Below, one piece after another: positions 36,962 to 50,265 of a stretch of 64,000 bases of DNA (positions are counted from its first letter, which is position 1; each line of letters begins with the position of its first letter). Source of the stretch: Sceloporus undulatus (Eukaryota > Chordata > Lepidosauria > Squamata > Phrynosomatidae); assembly GCF_019175285.1 (NCBI RefSeq), contig NC_056528.1:17834140-17898139 (forward strand), written 5' to 3'. The notes beneath the pieces were generated by a model that did no database searches, was not told the origin of the DNA, and was given only the letters and a program-made list of their open reading frames with translations. Made by a program: the position numbers and the translations under genes.

Positions 36962-37170
36962 AGAGGTCCAAAACACACTGCAGAAATAATCCAGTTTGAA
37001 ACCACTTTAACTGTCTTGGCTCAATGCTAGGGAATCCTGGGAATTGTAGTCCATTGTGACCCCAGAGCTCTCTGACAGAGGAAACTAAATTCTCTCACGG
37101 AAACTACCATTCCCAGAATTCCCTTGCTTTGATCCAGGGCAGTTAAAGGGGTCTCAAAGTGAATTATATT
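36962..37170. mobile_element. Palindromic MITE (CCAGTTTGAAACCACTTTAA type)
   Basis: Self-complementary halves: AATCCAGTTTGAAACCACTT facing GGGGTCTCAAAGTGAATTAT, and GGGAATCCTGGGAATTGTAG facing CTACCATTCCCAGAATTCCC. Related pieces lie at 8262-8310, 28690-28785 and 57000-57172. Confidence 0.65.
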
Positions 37171-37338
37171 TTTTATTTTATTTTAAATGTTTAATAGTTT
37201 TAATCATTAATTGTTTAATAATATTTTAGTTTGGTAAGTTTGGGGGGGATGGAATTAACGGGGTGTATTTTAAGCATATGTTATGTTTTATCTGATGTCG
37301 TGAGCCGCCTTGATCCTAAAGGTGGCATATAAATAAAA

Positions 37339-37375
<37 letters not shown>

Positions 37376-37625
37376 TCTTCTGCAGGGTGTTTTTCGCCTT
37401 CCTTTGTGTTTCTACAGGGTCCAAATATAAACTCTGCCATAGTCAGTCACCGCAGAGGGAGAGCTATTGCACTGATTTTTGTTGTTGTTGTTCTAGCTTC
37501 AGGACTACAATTCCCATAAACCCTGGCAAGCATGGCCAGGGGTTGTGATATTTGTAGTTCAGAACATCTGGAGGGCACCAGGTGGTCTATCTACATCTCA
37601 GCACTGGCTATGTAGTTTCCCACCG

Positions 37626-37930
37626 TGGAAACATAGAATCATAGAGTTGGAAGAGACCACAAGGGCCCTGATCTAGTCCAACCCCATTCTGCCATGCAGG
37701 AAATCCCAATCAAAGCATCCCCAACAAATGGCCATGCAGCCTCTGTTTGAAGACCTCTAAGGAAGGAGGCTCCACTACACTCTGAGGAAGGAGTGTGTTC
37801 CACTGTCGGAGAGCCCTTACTCTCAGGAAGTTCCTCCTAATGTTGAGCTGGAATCTCTTTTCCTGGAGCTTGCATCCATTGCTCCATTGGGTCCTAGTCT
37901 CTGGAGCAGCAGAAAACAAGCTTGCTCCCT
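37626..37930 (-). mobile_element. CR1 LINE 3' end
   Basis: Starts on the plus strand with CATAGAATCATAGAGTTGGA, the reverse complement of the CR1 3' end. The minus-strand frame ends in VVEPPSLEVFKQRLHGHLLG, the CR1 ORF2 C-terminus. It lies in RPL35 intron 1. Confidence 0.8.
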
Positions 37931-38003
37931 CCTCAATGTACTTGTGTTCTTTGATATTCAGATATTAGTGGAGCATGCTGTATTGCTGTCCCTCAGTGTA
38001 TAG

Positions 38004-38139
38004 CAGTGCTTCCCAAATTTTGGCCCTCTGGGTGTTTTGGACTTCAACTCCCAGAAGCCCCGGCCAGCTTGGCCAAAAGTCAAGACTTCTAGAAGCTGAA
38101 GTCCAAAAGACCTGGAGGACCAAAGTTTGGGAACCGCTG
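38004..38139 (+). mobile_element. hAT-like MITE, same family, in RPL35 intron 1
   Basis: Both ends are clear; flanks GTGTATAG and GTGTATTA match at 6 of 8. It lies 86 bp before RPL35 exon 2. Confidence 0.85.
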
Positions 38140-38171
38140 GTGTATTAAGGATAAAGGACCAAAAGATTTAA

Positions 38172-38363
<192 letters not shown>

Positions 38364-39264
38364 TGAGTTTTGTAGTTGCGCCTTTGTCGGGGATTGCGTG
38401 TCAGAGGAGAACAAGATGGCAAGCTGCAATGAATTTCATATCAAGAAGGCTTTTGTGATTCTTGCTGCTGGCCACTGACTTATGCAGTCTTAGCCAAGAA
38501 ACTTTTATGGTCCTGTGCAGCTTTGCCACCACAGAGCATGGGTTACTTCTCTCTGTACCTATAATGAGTTAGGCCACTTGGCAGCTTTTGAATACAGACA
38601 CTGAATTTGACAATCACACTAGAGGTAGAGGTAGGCCTTCTAGTGTGGTTGCCAAATTCCATGTCCATATACAAAAGCTGTAGGTACCAGATTAGCAGAC
38701 GGTAAGGACAAAGAACAAAAAATGGCACACTCCATTGGCCTTTGCTTGTGCATTTCCCTGGAATAGTTTTTGGGGGTGTTTTCAGGCCATGTTCTGGGAG
38801 AATTTGTTTCGTCTGCATCTGGCTGGCATCTTCATTCATTTCCCTGTAATGTTGGGATGACCACTGTTGGGAGATAGCATTTACATTTCTATAACGCTTC
38901 ACAGTGAATTTAAGCACTCTCCAGGGGATTTGCAATCTGTAAGCCAATTGCTCCTAATATTTGGGTACTCGTTTTACTGACCTACGGAAGCATGGAAGGC
39001 TGAGTCAATCCTAGAGCCCCAAGGATCGAACTCAAAACATTGCGGCTGCCGTTCTGGCATTTAACCACTGTGCCATCAGCACACCTGTATCCTGTGGATG
39101 GTGCTTAGCTAAACAGAAATTTGGTTTAATCCTACACAGACAGCGAAATTAAAGCAAAGGCAGGATCTGGAAAATGAGCTCTTCCCCATGCCCCCCATTC
39201 ATCATGTGGTTCTTCTGACTTTTCCTTTGTCAGTATTGATTATAAATGTCTAGGGTACTGCTAA

Positions 39265-39438
<174 letters not shown>

Positions 39439-40507
39439 TGAGCCTGTTCTTGATGGAGAAAGAGGATAGTGCTGGAACAGTTTACCTGATGGATATGAGG
39501 GAACCTTTGGTGCTGTAGGTATTACTGAAGCCAGGTGTGGGAAAACTTAAATCATTAAGTCAATAGGAAAATATTGGATCGTCACATAAGGCCTCTGGAA
39601 AGCTTCGAGAACCTTAGGTTGACAAAATGGGGTGGAGGGGGGAACCTAGGTGATCTGAAGTCAGGAAAGGGTGACTTCAAGTCAATTTGCAAGGCTATCA
39701 CCCAGCACTGCTCAGAATCCTGTGGATGCAGTGTGAATCTGCTCTTGCTAAAGTATTTTCCTGCTGGATGGCTTTTGCTGGCCCATTCTGGTCCATGCAG
39801 TTGTCTGGTAGGTACACAATGCTCCGAGGGCAATGTAGTTATGTGCATTGATCAGGGAACTTATGTGAAACTGATCTTTCTAAGGGCTTATGGCTAATGA
39901 TGTGACTCCTGGGAAAGTTTCAATCAGTGATCTTGGTGCAAAAAATGAAGTCCCAGAAACCTAAATCAGTGCAAAAAAGGAGATAGTCTGTTCCTCTTCT
40001 ACCAGTCGATTATCAGTCTGGCCACAATGTAATAGAAAGGCTATTGGATTAGTATCCTCCATTTTTCATGCTGGATACAGAAAAGAGGATTTTGTCTTCT
40101 CTGTGGCCAACATTCACAATCAGCTGCAGCAATGCCTTATATTTGGGGTGATCTTTTTAATGGTTCCAAAACTGCAGTTCATTCACAATGAGGACATCAA
40201 AATATTAAGTGGGATTGGGTCCTTTGACCACATTGTAGGCAGCACTCGCTTTTATTTTATCTCCATACAAAGTTTAAAGTGATTATAACCTGTCCCAGCC
40301 CTAAATGACTTGGGATCTGGTTAATCCGAAAGGCCATCTTCTGTATCTTCTTCCTGAACCTTAAACTTATTTATATTCAGCTCCTGTGGTTCTATTTAAG
40401 CAGAAGAGTTCTTGCAAGCAATGGCATTTTTGTATTTAGGATCACAGATCACTCTTTCTTGTATTCAGTCTGTGAGCTGTTGTGTCCCTTTCAAAGATCC
40501 TTAATAA

Positions 40508-40684
<177 letters not shown>

Positions 40685-40723
40685 GCCTCAGATCTGTAAC
40701 TGCTCAAAAATAGATTTTTTTCC

Positions 40724-40729
40724 ATTAAA
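40724..40729 (+). promoter_or_regulatory. RPL35: RPL35 polyadenylation signal ATTAAA
   Basis: ATTAAA 40 bp after the stop codon, followed by a GT-rich stretch (GGTGTTGATC). The 3' UTR is very short, as expected for a ribosomal protein mRNA. Confidence 0.8.
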
Positions 40730-41442
40730 GGTGTTGATCTTTGGAAACTGTATGCTGTGGTAGCATTTGTTTGGTGGCGCATTACCTTATGTATCTGGCA
40801 GAGACATCCTTGGGGTTTTGGAAGACAGTCAACCTCTGATACAAGTCCTATATATGATATAGGTTGTCCTGACAGAGGGAGGTGTGTGCACTTTGGCTCA
40901 AGGACGTTTTAGTAAATATGCAACATACTGTACAGTCATAAGGGACCATGCATTTGGAAACCAGAGGAAGATCAGAGAACTCATGGGTGCAATCATTTTT
41001 TTTTTACACAATTGTGTTACAGAAACATCCATAGTTGAGTACGCATCACATTTGTGTTGATCAGGAATTTAAGTTTTACTACCTCCTCTCTATGGCTAGC
41101 CAAGAAACAACTGTTCCATCTCTTGTCCAGGTCATTTGCCTGCACCAAATTTCTCCTTTTCTGTACTTAGGTGGCTAGCTATTCACAAGGATGGGCATAT
41201 CTTTGTAGCAACAACTATTGGATGCTATTTATTCACTGCACATGATGTTTTTATAAAGTAAAAGAGGACACATTTATTTATTTTATTCAGAAGAGCTTAC
41301 AAGCTAAGATTCAGTAATGGGGAGACACTGAATAGCGTTAAAGCACTGAGGTGTTTTTGCGCTGGAATATCAAAGTTGATGCCACCTCTTACACTTTTTT
41401 GAGAATCTCTAAAATGACAAATGCTTTGGGAATACTCAGGGT

Positions 41443-41628
41443 GAGCCAGTATGGTGTTATAGTTTGAGAATTGACCTACACCTATGGAGAGCAGGATTTT
41501 ATTCCCCTCAGCCATAGAAATCTACTGGGTGACCTTAGGCAAGTCACACTCTCTTAGCTCCAGAAAAGCCCCATGATAGGTTCTTCTTAGGGCCAACCCA
41601 AGTTGGACACAAAGGCACACAACAACTT
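41443..41628 (+). mobile_element. Squamate tRNA-derived SINE
   Basis: GAGCCAGTATGGTGTTATAG at the head and GGACACAAAGGCACACAACA at the tail; downstream of RPL35. Confidence 0.8.
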
Positions 41629-43694
41629 GTTGGAGCAAGCAACCAGGATTTTATATTTTAAGGTGTTGAACCTATAGCAGTCCAGGTGCTCTTGGATTTT
41701 AGCTGCCATCAGCTTCAGACAGCATGTCCAATGGTCATTGATGGTGAGTCTTGTAGTTCTGGAACATGTGGAGGGTCAAAGGTGCCCTACTCTTGTTTTA
41801 GATGCATTCTCCAAGGAGAAATATCTATGGCTATGCCAAGCAGAGGGCTCTAGGAAGAAGGGATGCCCCTTTGCCAAATGAAGCTGTCGTTTAGTGAGTC
41901 AGAGCATTATGTCTGTAGCTCAGTTCTGCCATGTTCTGGTTGGTGGTACCTTGGGGATCTTTCTTGGTTCCCATGCTACCCTTTTGACTGGAAGCTTGCA
42001 TAGGAGCCTTAGCTGACATCAAAGTGCAGCTCTGTACAGCCGAACAGGTCTATGGTAATAAAAATGTTTTAAAACCCTTTCCCCCCTGAAATATCTTGCT
42101 GTTTGTGTATTTCTGGTTTTGCTGGAAGTAGGTAGAAGATACATTTCTGTAGAGCCTGAGTCTCAACAATCAGAAATCTTTCTCGGTTACGTCTCTGCCT
42201 TCTGGGTTTTCGGCAGGCATTATAATTGTGTGTTTTTTCAGCTCTAAAGGCTAGAATTTTTCCTGCCTAAAAGTCTCAGTCCTTATGTGCTATAATTTGC
42301 CATCACTGCCATGTTCTGCATGCCCATGTAAACTCTCCAGAAAAGCACTGCCATTGTTTCAGTTTTAGTAAGAGTTAATACCAAAGAGGACTGTGCGCTA
42401 GATAGATTGCACAGGGACGCGTGGGGGGCACAAGCTCATGCTTGCATATGTACACACACACACTCCTCTTCATTGCAACAACCACAGCTTCTTCCTGCTC
42501 CACCCTGAGCAAACATCTATAGTGCATCAAGTTTCCAGCTGCACTCCATACTGTAGCTGTCAGCTGGGTAAGTTGGAGGGCTGTGCATGGGATCTAAATG
42601 GGGTGGAAGCATAGCAGAGTGTGAGCACAGACGAGAGAGGCTTTGAAAACTGAGCAAGGCTGGTTTTGTAGTAAGTGAAGTGGAGCCACAAAAGTGCGGA
42701 CAAAGCAAATCCTGAAAGGGCCATTTTGCCGCAACAGCTCTTTCGGCAACCTCCTGGCTATCATATAACTTGCCAGAGGTGGAAACAACACGTTCTGCCT
42801 AGGAAGTGCTCCCTCTTTCCAGATTCTGTGACCTAGCGCCACAGAAGGGAAGAGGTGCTCCTGTATGTGCTGAGAGGCACTTCTTTGGTACAGCTGGGTT
42901 CTGGGATTTTGTTAAAATGCTGGCACTTAGCCCAGTAAAGACTTGACCCTTTCCAACAGTATTGAAGCAGAAACAAGCTGGAACTCGCTGCAAGCATTCT
43001 CCCTCTTTTCCACCTTCCCATCCCCAGATGGCAGTCCCCTTTCTTCCTACAGATGTTAGCAGAAATGCATACTCATCTTTCCAGCTTCGCTTGAGGAAAG
43101 CTGACCCTCAAGATGTTAACTTCCACGCCTGCATAATAATAATAATAATCAGGAATAATGGTAGTTATAGTCCAGAAGGATGTGAAGGGCTACAAGTCCC
43201 CTACTCTTGCTCTGGATGGTGTCTGCTTCTGCCTCTTCCACAGTGGCATCTTCTCTCTCTGCCTTTTCACAGACACCACACGCAGGCAAAGTTTTTCCAG
43301 GCACAAACATTTAAGAAGCTATAGAATAGGAGGGGGAGTGCTGACAACGTTTCATTTCTACATTTCAGCCTTTCCTGAAATGTATCTTCTTCTTTTATCT
43401 TCTTCTTTTCTAAGAGATGTTCCTTGTCTTCCAGCCTGTGTGCTGCAAGTTTCACCTTATGAACTGAAAGTGGTTTGCCAGTTCCTTCTTCCTGCTTCCT
43501 CTTAGGGATGCTGTACGAAGTTGCCATTCAAAATATAGTTCCTTCTTTACTGATTGCTTCACTAGAAGGCTGCTTGTGTTGGGATGAAGTCAGCATCAAA
43601 CAGAGCCCTTTTCGCTGTTTCCCAGTCTTCCAGTAGCTAAAGCAACCCCGCTCTGCAATGCTAGTGTCAGGGCAGGGCTTTGGGGGAGATTTTC

Positions 43695-43830
43695 AAGATC
43701 TTACCCACCTTTGAGACTAACTGAGAGAAAGAAGTTGGCAGCATGAGCTTCTGTAGACTTGATGCCTACTTCATGCATCTGAAGAAGTAAGCTGAAGTCT
43801 ACAAAAGCTCATGCTACTGAATATTTGTGC
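43695..43830. repeat. Inverted repeat of an unclassified interspersed element
   Basis: CAGCATGAGCTTCTGTAGAC faces GTCTACAAAAGCTCATGCTA around a 40-bp centre. A single copy of the same phrase occurs at 58718-58790 (GAGTCTACAAAAGCTTATGC, AACTTCTTTCACCCAGTTTG). Confidence 0.65.
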
Positions 43831-43948
43831 TGTTGTGGCTGCAAGAATAAGGGACATTTGCCTTTTTACTGCACCTTCAGCCAACTCCGGCCTAACATTG
43901 TGTGTGTTCCAGGGACTGGCTTTTGATCTACAGGAGAGAGTCGGATGA

Positions 43949-44185
43949 AATGAGAATCAGGCCGAGCTTTGCTTCCAAAGAAAAGAAGGGCAAGAAAGTG
44001 ATGTGGGCAACAACTTGCTAGATAAGGAACCATCTGATCTCTGGAGCCAGGAGGTTGAAGTGTATAATGTTTCTGGACTTGCTTCAGGTCAGATCTTTTC
44101 CCACCAGACTGAAATTCCAGGAATGCCGCAAACAGATAATCTTCACATCCGGTGGAAGGGAGGCACCGATCTCCAGTTTCCCTGA
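43949..44185 (+). other. Open stretch, possible terminal exon of an unknown gene
   Basis: Frame open from an upstream stop at 43946 to TGA at 44183-44185 (78 codons). It contains LWSQEVEVYNVSGLASGQIF and DNLHIRWKGGTDLQF. There is no in-frame ATG at the start. A possible acceptor GTGTGTGTTCCAG precedes it (about 43912), but the stop at 43946 limits which frame could use it. AT-rich sequence follows, with ATTAAA near 44738. I do not recognise the peptide and it is not part of RPL35, TOR4A or SCAI. It could be chance. Confidence 0.2.
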
Positions 44186-45268
44186 AGATAAACTTATCTG
44201 CAGAAACTCTCCTGAGTTCAGCTGAAATGAACAGACACCCAAAAAAAGCTCTTCAAAACCATCAGAGAAGAACCCTATAATACAGTGAGATTAGTCTCAC
44301 TGTTGAAAAGAGCTGGTTCCCCATGAAGTCTGTTTAGGATTTCAGCCAAATATCATCCAAAAAATCTTACCTATGTGTTTTGAATCCATAATGTTGGCTT
44401 TATGTTTCCTCAGTTTGCTTATTTTATTCCACTAATTATATTTGGCTGTTAATATTTGACATTACGCAGTAGCTGACAAGCAGTGCTGTTTAATCTATGT
44501 AACATGTAATAGTGAATATGTTAATATTTAGCGTTTAATATTGAAATATTTAGTTATATATTTATATTCTTTTTAAAAATGGATTCTGTATAAACATTGT
44601 TCATATTTACAATGGTATCTACCATGTTGGCATATAGTTAAGGTGCCACATTGTGGTATTTGTAGTTGCGATTGCTTTTAATATTTGTTACCTGACCTGG
44701 TAATTTCATTTCACATGTTCATTTTGTTAGATTTGTATTAAAGACTTGCTGAAATGTGTTGAATTGCTCTTCTTTTTTTTGTGGTGCAGGAACTTCTCCC
44801 TATTCTCTCCTTGTTATTTTTGCTTCTGGTACCAAATTTTCTGTGAAAGAAGACATGCCCAGAAGATATTTTATTCTTTAAGCGAAGGTACTGGGCTAGA
44901 AAAGAAATACATTCTGGCACACTATTCCTTATGGGGCAAGAGTGGGCAACTGTGTTCTTCAAGACATTGGTCTGCATTTCTTATCAGTGTTAGTCAACCT
45001 CACAAATGTTGGAGGATTATGGGAGGTGCAGTCCAATAATACCAGAAGAAACACAACTACAGACATCTCCATTAGGACTAGATTAGCTTTGCTGCTACAA
45101 ATGTTTTCAGCTACAGCTCCCATAATTCTTTACCACTGGTTGGAGCTTTTGGAAGTTATAGTGTAAAAACATCTGGAAGAGCAAACGTTTCTTACATCTG
45201 TCTTTAATAGCCATCTCCAGTTTTGTTCCAATATCTTAGGGTATATCTACACTGTAGATATATCCAAA

Positions 45269-45934
45269 TTAGTAATGTACTAACAGCTACTTTGCCTGTA
45301 TTCCCAGTAACCTTTGCATGCCTTGCCTCTGGTAGGGTCAGAGAACTATGAAGTGCTAAACAAGACAAGCAAGTACCAAAGCCTGATCTTGGCCCAGATT
45401 GCTGAACTGGATCTGGACTTGATATACAGCAGCATACCACATATGGGTTTACACTACCAATCCTATCATCTCCAGTCCACTGGGTTATTAGGAAGAATAC
45501 TCCCTGGCGGTTGGTGGAGACTGAGAGTGCATCTACATTGTAGAATCTCTTAGCCTTCTCTTCCAAAGAATGCTGATGCCACATAAAACCTATGTATCCA
45601 GGATTCTATAGGATGGAACTAATGCTGTTGAAGTAGTGTCTGCATTCCTTCTACAATGCAGATGCACTCTCAGTCTCCTCAACCATCAGGGCTCTCACTG
45701 GAATATACCTCCTAATATACACCAGCGGGCCGGGATGATAGAAAGGGTAGTGTAAACCCATCTGTGTATGCTGCTGTATATCAAGTCCAGATCCAGTTCA
45801 GCAATCTGGTCCAAGATCAGGTTTTGGTACTTGCTTGTCTAGTTTAGCACTTCATAGTTCTCTGACCCTACCAGAGGCAAGGCATGCAAAGGTTACAGGT
45901 AATACAGGCAAAGTAGCTGTTAGTATATTACTAA
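45269..45934. repeat. 666-bp imperfect palindrome (foldback)
   Basis: The arm from 45269 (TTAGTAATGTACTAACAGCT) inward to about 45547 is repeated in reverse complement from about 45649 to 45934 (AGCTGTTAGTATATTACTAA). Both arms encode the same phrase LTLPEARHAKVTGNTGKVAV in opposite directions. About 100 bp of palindromic MITE-like sequence forms the centre. Confidence 0.9.
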
Positions 45935-47029
45935 CTCGGGGAAAGCACCTGCTTCCCTGTTACCTGAACCAGAAACATTCTTCCTACTTTCTCCAGATGA
46001 TCTCTGTAATTATCCCTACAGCAATATAGGGGTTGCATGGCTCAGAACAGGCTGGTGGTGGCCTGTTGAATTGATTCAATGGAGAACAGTGGACTCTTTA
46101 TCACTTTATAAACTTTTGCAGAAGAGGGGATTTCAGCATCTCCGGCTTTTCCATCCATTCCAGCAGGACAAACTGCATATTTCCAGATTCTCACTTTTGT
46201 CAATTCTTGAAGACACCAGAACCTTAGCCAGAAGAGAAGATCCATATTGAGTTATTCTCAAGAGAGTAGGTTGCCAATGTTGTTTTCTGGTAAGAGTCCT
46301 GCACTTTTCAGTTTATGTGCTCTGAGATGAAATTAGAGTGTACACACAGTTTCCCAAGAGTTGGCCATGCCATGTCCATCACGTTCACAGAATCCACAGC
46401 TGCGGATTTCATTCTTCTTCTTCTATTATATTGCAATGTCTATATCCTTTTTAAAAAAATTAGCACTGTTCTGCAACAATATATTTCCCCTTGGCTTCGA
46501 TGACAGGCATGCAAAGGAGAGAATACGCCTGTTATTGTTTCCAAGGGATTTGCATGCCCCTGGCGCTAGGGTTCACTTCACTACAAGGTGGGAAAGGGGA
46601 AACAGGACTGGGTCTCTCTCTACATTACGAAGCTCAGCGACGGCAACAAGAGGCTCGATGCCATGGGGCTGCGTTCACAAAATACAAAGGACCTTAGTGA
46701 TGGTGAGTAGAGGACTTTGATATCCGTGGGGAAAGAGGGGCTGCAAACCCCACGGCAGAAGGGATCCATTCAAAAATTGGTACTTGATTTCCCTATTTGG
46801 GCTTTGACTGGGCCATTCTTTCCGCAGACAGAAGCTGGCCTTCAAAGAGTCTGAGTTTTAAGATCATGAACTTAAAGACAGAAACATTTGGTGAGGACAT
46901 GGGAGAGAGCCTTCTCAGTGGCTGCTCCCAACGTATGGAAATCTCCCACGGCCGGCTTGGTTGGCTCCATCTCTACTCTCTTTCCACTGGCAGGAAAAGA
47001 CCTTCTTATTTAGGTAGACCTTTGGCGTT

Positions 47030-47245
47030 TGGGGGGATTGAACGTTGGGCTATAATTCTGGAGACCCAGAGTTCAAATCCCCGCTTGGTCAGGGAAAGCC
47101 ACTGGATGGCCTGAGGAAAGTCACAGCCTCAATGAAAGGCAATGGCAAACCTCCCTCTGAACAAATATTGCTAAGAAAACCCCATGGTAGCTTTGCCTTA
47201 GAGTTGGCATAAGTTGGAAAGGACTTAAAGGCACACAACAACAAA
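47030..47245 (+). mobile_element. Squamate tRNA-derived SINE
   Basis: AGAGTTCAAATCCCCGCTTG (B-box) through GGACTTAAAGGCACACAACA. Confidence 0.8.
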
Positions 47246-47598
47246 CTTTGGTGTCTTTCCCACTACATTATATAACTCATTGGGTGACCTTAGGGGTTGT
47301 CACACCTTCTCAACCTAGCATACATCATCTGATTCTTGGGAGGTTTTAAAATGGTACTATCCTGAACAGTTTTGGAGAGGGATCTCAGACTGATCATTGA
47401 CCCAGGTCAAGTGGCTTTCCGGTCCTTAAAGCTGAAATTAAAAGAGTGGATGTGTTTGAGAGACCACAGTAATTGTATAAGAACTGATAAGAAAAACTCA
47501 CTAAGAAACAATTTCATTTATTTTGCTCCTGTCATGGGTTTCCTTTATCATGTCTCCACTAAGGTCACATTTCCTTCCTGGAAATAACTGCCACTTTT

Positions 47599-47820
47599 TA
47601 TAGAATAATAGAATCCAAGAGTTGGACGAGACCCCAAAAGCCACCTAGTCCAAGCCGTTGTCATGCAGGAATACACAGTCAAAGCACTCCCAACAGATGG
47701 CCATCCAGCCTCTGTTTAAAAACCTCCAAAAAAGGAGGCTCCACCACACTCTGAGGCAGCGTCTTCCACTGTTGAACAGCTTATGATGTCAAGTTCTTCC
47801 TAATGTTGAGGTGTTATCTC
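47599..47820 (-). mobile_element. CR1 LINE 3' end
   Basis: Second copy with AATAGAATCCAAGAGTTGGA, then GGAGGCTCCACCACACTCTG. It is more diverged than the copy in RPL35 intron 1. Confidence 0.75.
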
Positions 47821-47885
47821 TTTGCTTACATGTTGACAACAGGGGTAAAATGAATTACAGATTTGCATGAGCAACAACCCACCAA

Positions 47886-47978
47886 ACAGTGATACCTTTA
47901 TTGGCCAACCAAAATGCACGATATACTTGTTGCAAGCTTTTGAAGCTCCACTGGCTTCTTCGTCAGGCAAGATGTTAC
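47886..47978 (-). mobile_element. Penelope-like element end
   Basis: GTGATACCTTTATTGGCCAA, then CTTGTTGCAAGCTTTTGAAG and GGCTTCTTCGTCAGGCAAGA; the best preserved of the four copies. Confidence 0.6.
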
Positions 47979-48665
47979 AAACCAAACAGAAGGGGGAAAA
48001 TGGAGATGTTAGTAAGATGCCTACGTTTTGTTGTTTTTGTCCTTAGTTAAGATGGTATGAGGACGGTAGATTTTTTAGGCTGGCTCTTCCTCCTTCTGAC
48101 CATGTGAGAATTGGGAGTTGAACAAAGTCCAGGAAATTTAAAGGCTATTTGCATATATCAACAGGACTCTTCTCTTGCAATCCAATCTCTCCATTCCTGT
48201 GAGGCCACAGGCCTCTTGTAGGCAGAGGACAATGGATTTTTCAGGAAGCCTCCATGTTTTTGCATGAAGTTTGCCTGTGCTAATTTCTATATATAGAAGC
48301 ATTTGGAAAGAATGACTATCATTTAAACAGAAATACAATACAACCTGTTAAGTGGGGAAGAGTGTGGTCAGGCGAGCTTGCATCTGCTCCTCCGTCTGTT
48401 ATCTAGGTGCAGATTGCCTCCTTTAATACTCAATGGTTTTGTGTTTTGGAAAGTGTTCAGGAAGAATCTCACTCTTCCTAGTACAGTCAGGTAAAAGCAA
48501 ACTGCTGCAGCATCGCCTAGCTTGTCTGTTCTTCTTCCTCATGAACACTTTTTGCAGTCCTAACTTCCTGACCACACTCTGATGTTCCTTGGCTACATGT
48601 GTCCCTGTTTCCACTTGTGAAATTTTGGAGAATATGTACTAGCTAGGAATTGAAATCCAAAACAT

Positions 48666-49195
48666 CTTGTTGTTGTTAACTGTCCTTGAGTTGACCCCAA
48701 CTCACATCTCCAAAAAAGCCTGCTCTGCTCAGGTCTTGTAAATTCATACTGGTGACCTTCCTAATTGAGTCTATCCATTTAGCAGAGGGTCTTCTTCAAT
48801 TTCTCCTTCCCTCCAACCTTTCCTAGCATTGTTGTCTTTTCTAGTGATCCCTGTCTTATTATGATGTGGCCAAAGTATGAGAGTCTCAATTTGATCATCT
48901 TGGCTTTCATGGAGATTTCTGGCTTTTCCATGGTATCCTCAGCACTCTTCTCCAGCACCACGTCTCCAATGAATTGATTTTCTCCTTGTCCACTTTTTTC
49001 ACCGTCCAGCTCTTGCATCCGTACACAGTGATGGGAAATACAAGGGATTGGACAGTTCTAACTTTAGTGCCCAGTTGTATATCTTTACTCTTTAGGATCT
49101 TTTCCTCCCACTTTCATGGCTTTCCTTCCCATTCCTAGTCTTCTTCTGATTTCTTGACTGCAGTCTCCATTCTTTTACTATTTCGTCTAGAGGAC
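48666..49195 (-). mobile_element. RTE-clade LINE 3' part
   Basis: The minus frame reads MIKLRLSYFGHIIIRQGSLE then KTTMLGKVGGKEK, equivalent to the BovB motif FGHIMRRTDSLEKTLMLGK. The 3' end on the plus strand is TTGTTGTTGTTAAC, the same tail as the copy ending at 26797. Confidence 0.8.
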
Positions 49196-49457
49196 ATCTA
49201 GGGGATGAAAATGTGAAAACCACTAGCCTACCCATAATGAAACTATACATCAGGATGTTCCTCTGTTCATATAATCCAAGTAAACCTCAGCCCTTAGCCT
49301 GTATGCTACCACTTGCCTCTTACGCTTCCCTTCCTTCGCCTCTCTATGACCTGGGACTCCTCCTCATAGTGGAATGGTTGGTGACAGTGGCCTGATTCGG
49401 GGCATAACTGGAATCAGGTTTCCTGTATTTTGCTCCTAGCCAATGAAAGTGCAAACC

Positions 49458-49458
<1 letters not shown>

Positions 49459-49492
<34 letters not shown>
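49459..49492. repeat. (GT)n microsatellite
   Basis: About 15 GT units. A (TC)n run follows at 49659-49684. Confidence 0.95.
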
Positions 49493-49493
<1 letters not shown>

Positions 49494-49654
49494 CTGTGTG
49501 CCTGAAGTGCTCTTGCAACAGAAGCGGTTATGCGCAAGCCTACAAGCCAACAGCCAAACACAGCTGCAGCAGACTGCGATAGAGATAAGGCCTCATGTGG
49601 GTGTGTGAGGAGGAAGCACCAGAGGGAGGGGACCCCACTCCCATCCTTGCCATT

Positions 49655-49685
<31 letters not shown>

Positions 49686-50037
49686 ACACATTCTCTCTTC
49701 CATGCGCAGAGGCAGGCCACAGCACCTTTGTACAAGTGGCTCCACTCTCAGGCCTCCCTACAACACTCAGCCCATCTAAATCCCAGCTCTTTGGCCTCCA
49801 GATGGGACTGGACCTATTCATTCAGAGGTGGGAAGACAGTTCCCTGTTGGTGAAGTTCCCAAGACCTGACGCTTGGTAAATTGTCTCCGTTTGTCTGTGA
49901 TGGGGTCGGTCTGGAGTGGGTGGGTGGATGGATGGATGGGTGGAGAATCCGGCCTGTTTACTGGACAGAGGGGTGCAGGAAGGTTGTGAGTTTTGCCAGC
50001 TGACCAGAAGTGAAAGCTAGGAAGAGAAGCATAAGAG

Positions 50038-50062
50038 AGAGGGAGAGAGAGAGAGAGAGAGA
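50038..50062. repeat. (GA)n microsatellite
   Basis: Uninterrupted GA units with one GGGA break at the start. Confidence 0.9.
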
Positions 50063-50265
50063 CTACTAGCTTGCTCTGCTGTGCCGCTTCCGAGGATCTT
50101 GATCAGCAGAGCAGCTTCTCTTTCCAAAAACATCACTTGCTCATGGCCTGAAGATCAAGTTGATCAAGGTACACAGGATCAGAGTCTGGTGAAAAGGTTG
50201 GCAACTCTGTGTACTGATTCCAATCCACTCTGGAACCCAGCAGGTATTTTTGGATACCTTTAGCA

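Noticed and set aside
39890-39960. Possible C/D snoRNA in RPL35 intron 3
   Set aside because: AATGATGTGA resembles a C box, but no convincing D box or terminal stem was found.
49436-49853. Ser/Leu-rich frames near (GT)n and (TC)n runs
   Set aside because: Driven by simple repeats; no splice sites or family match.
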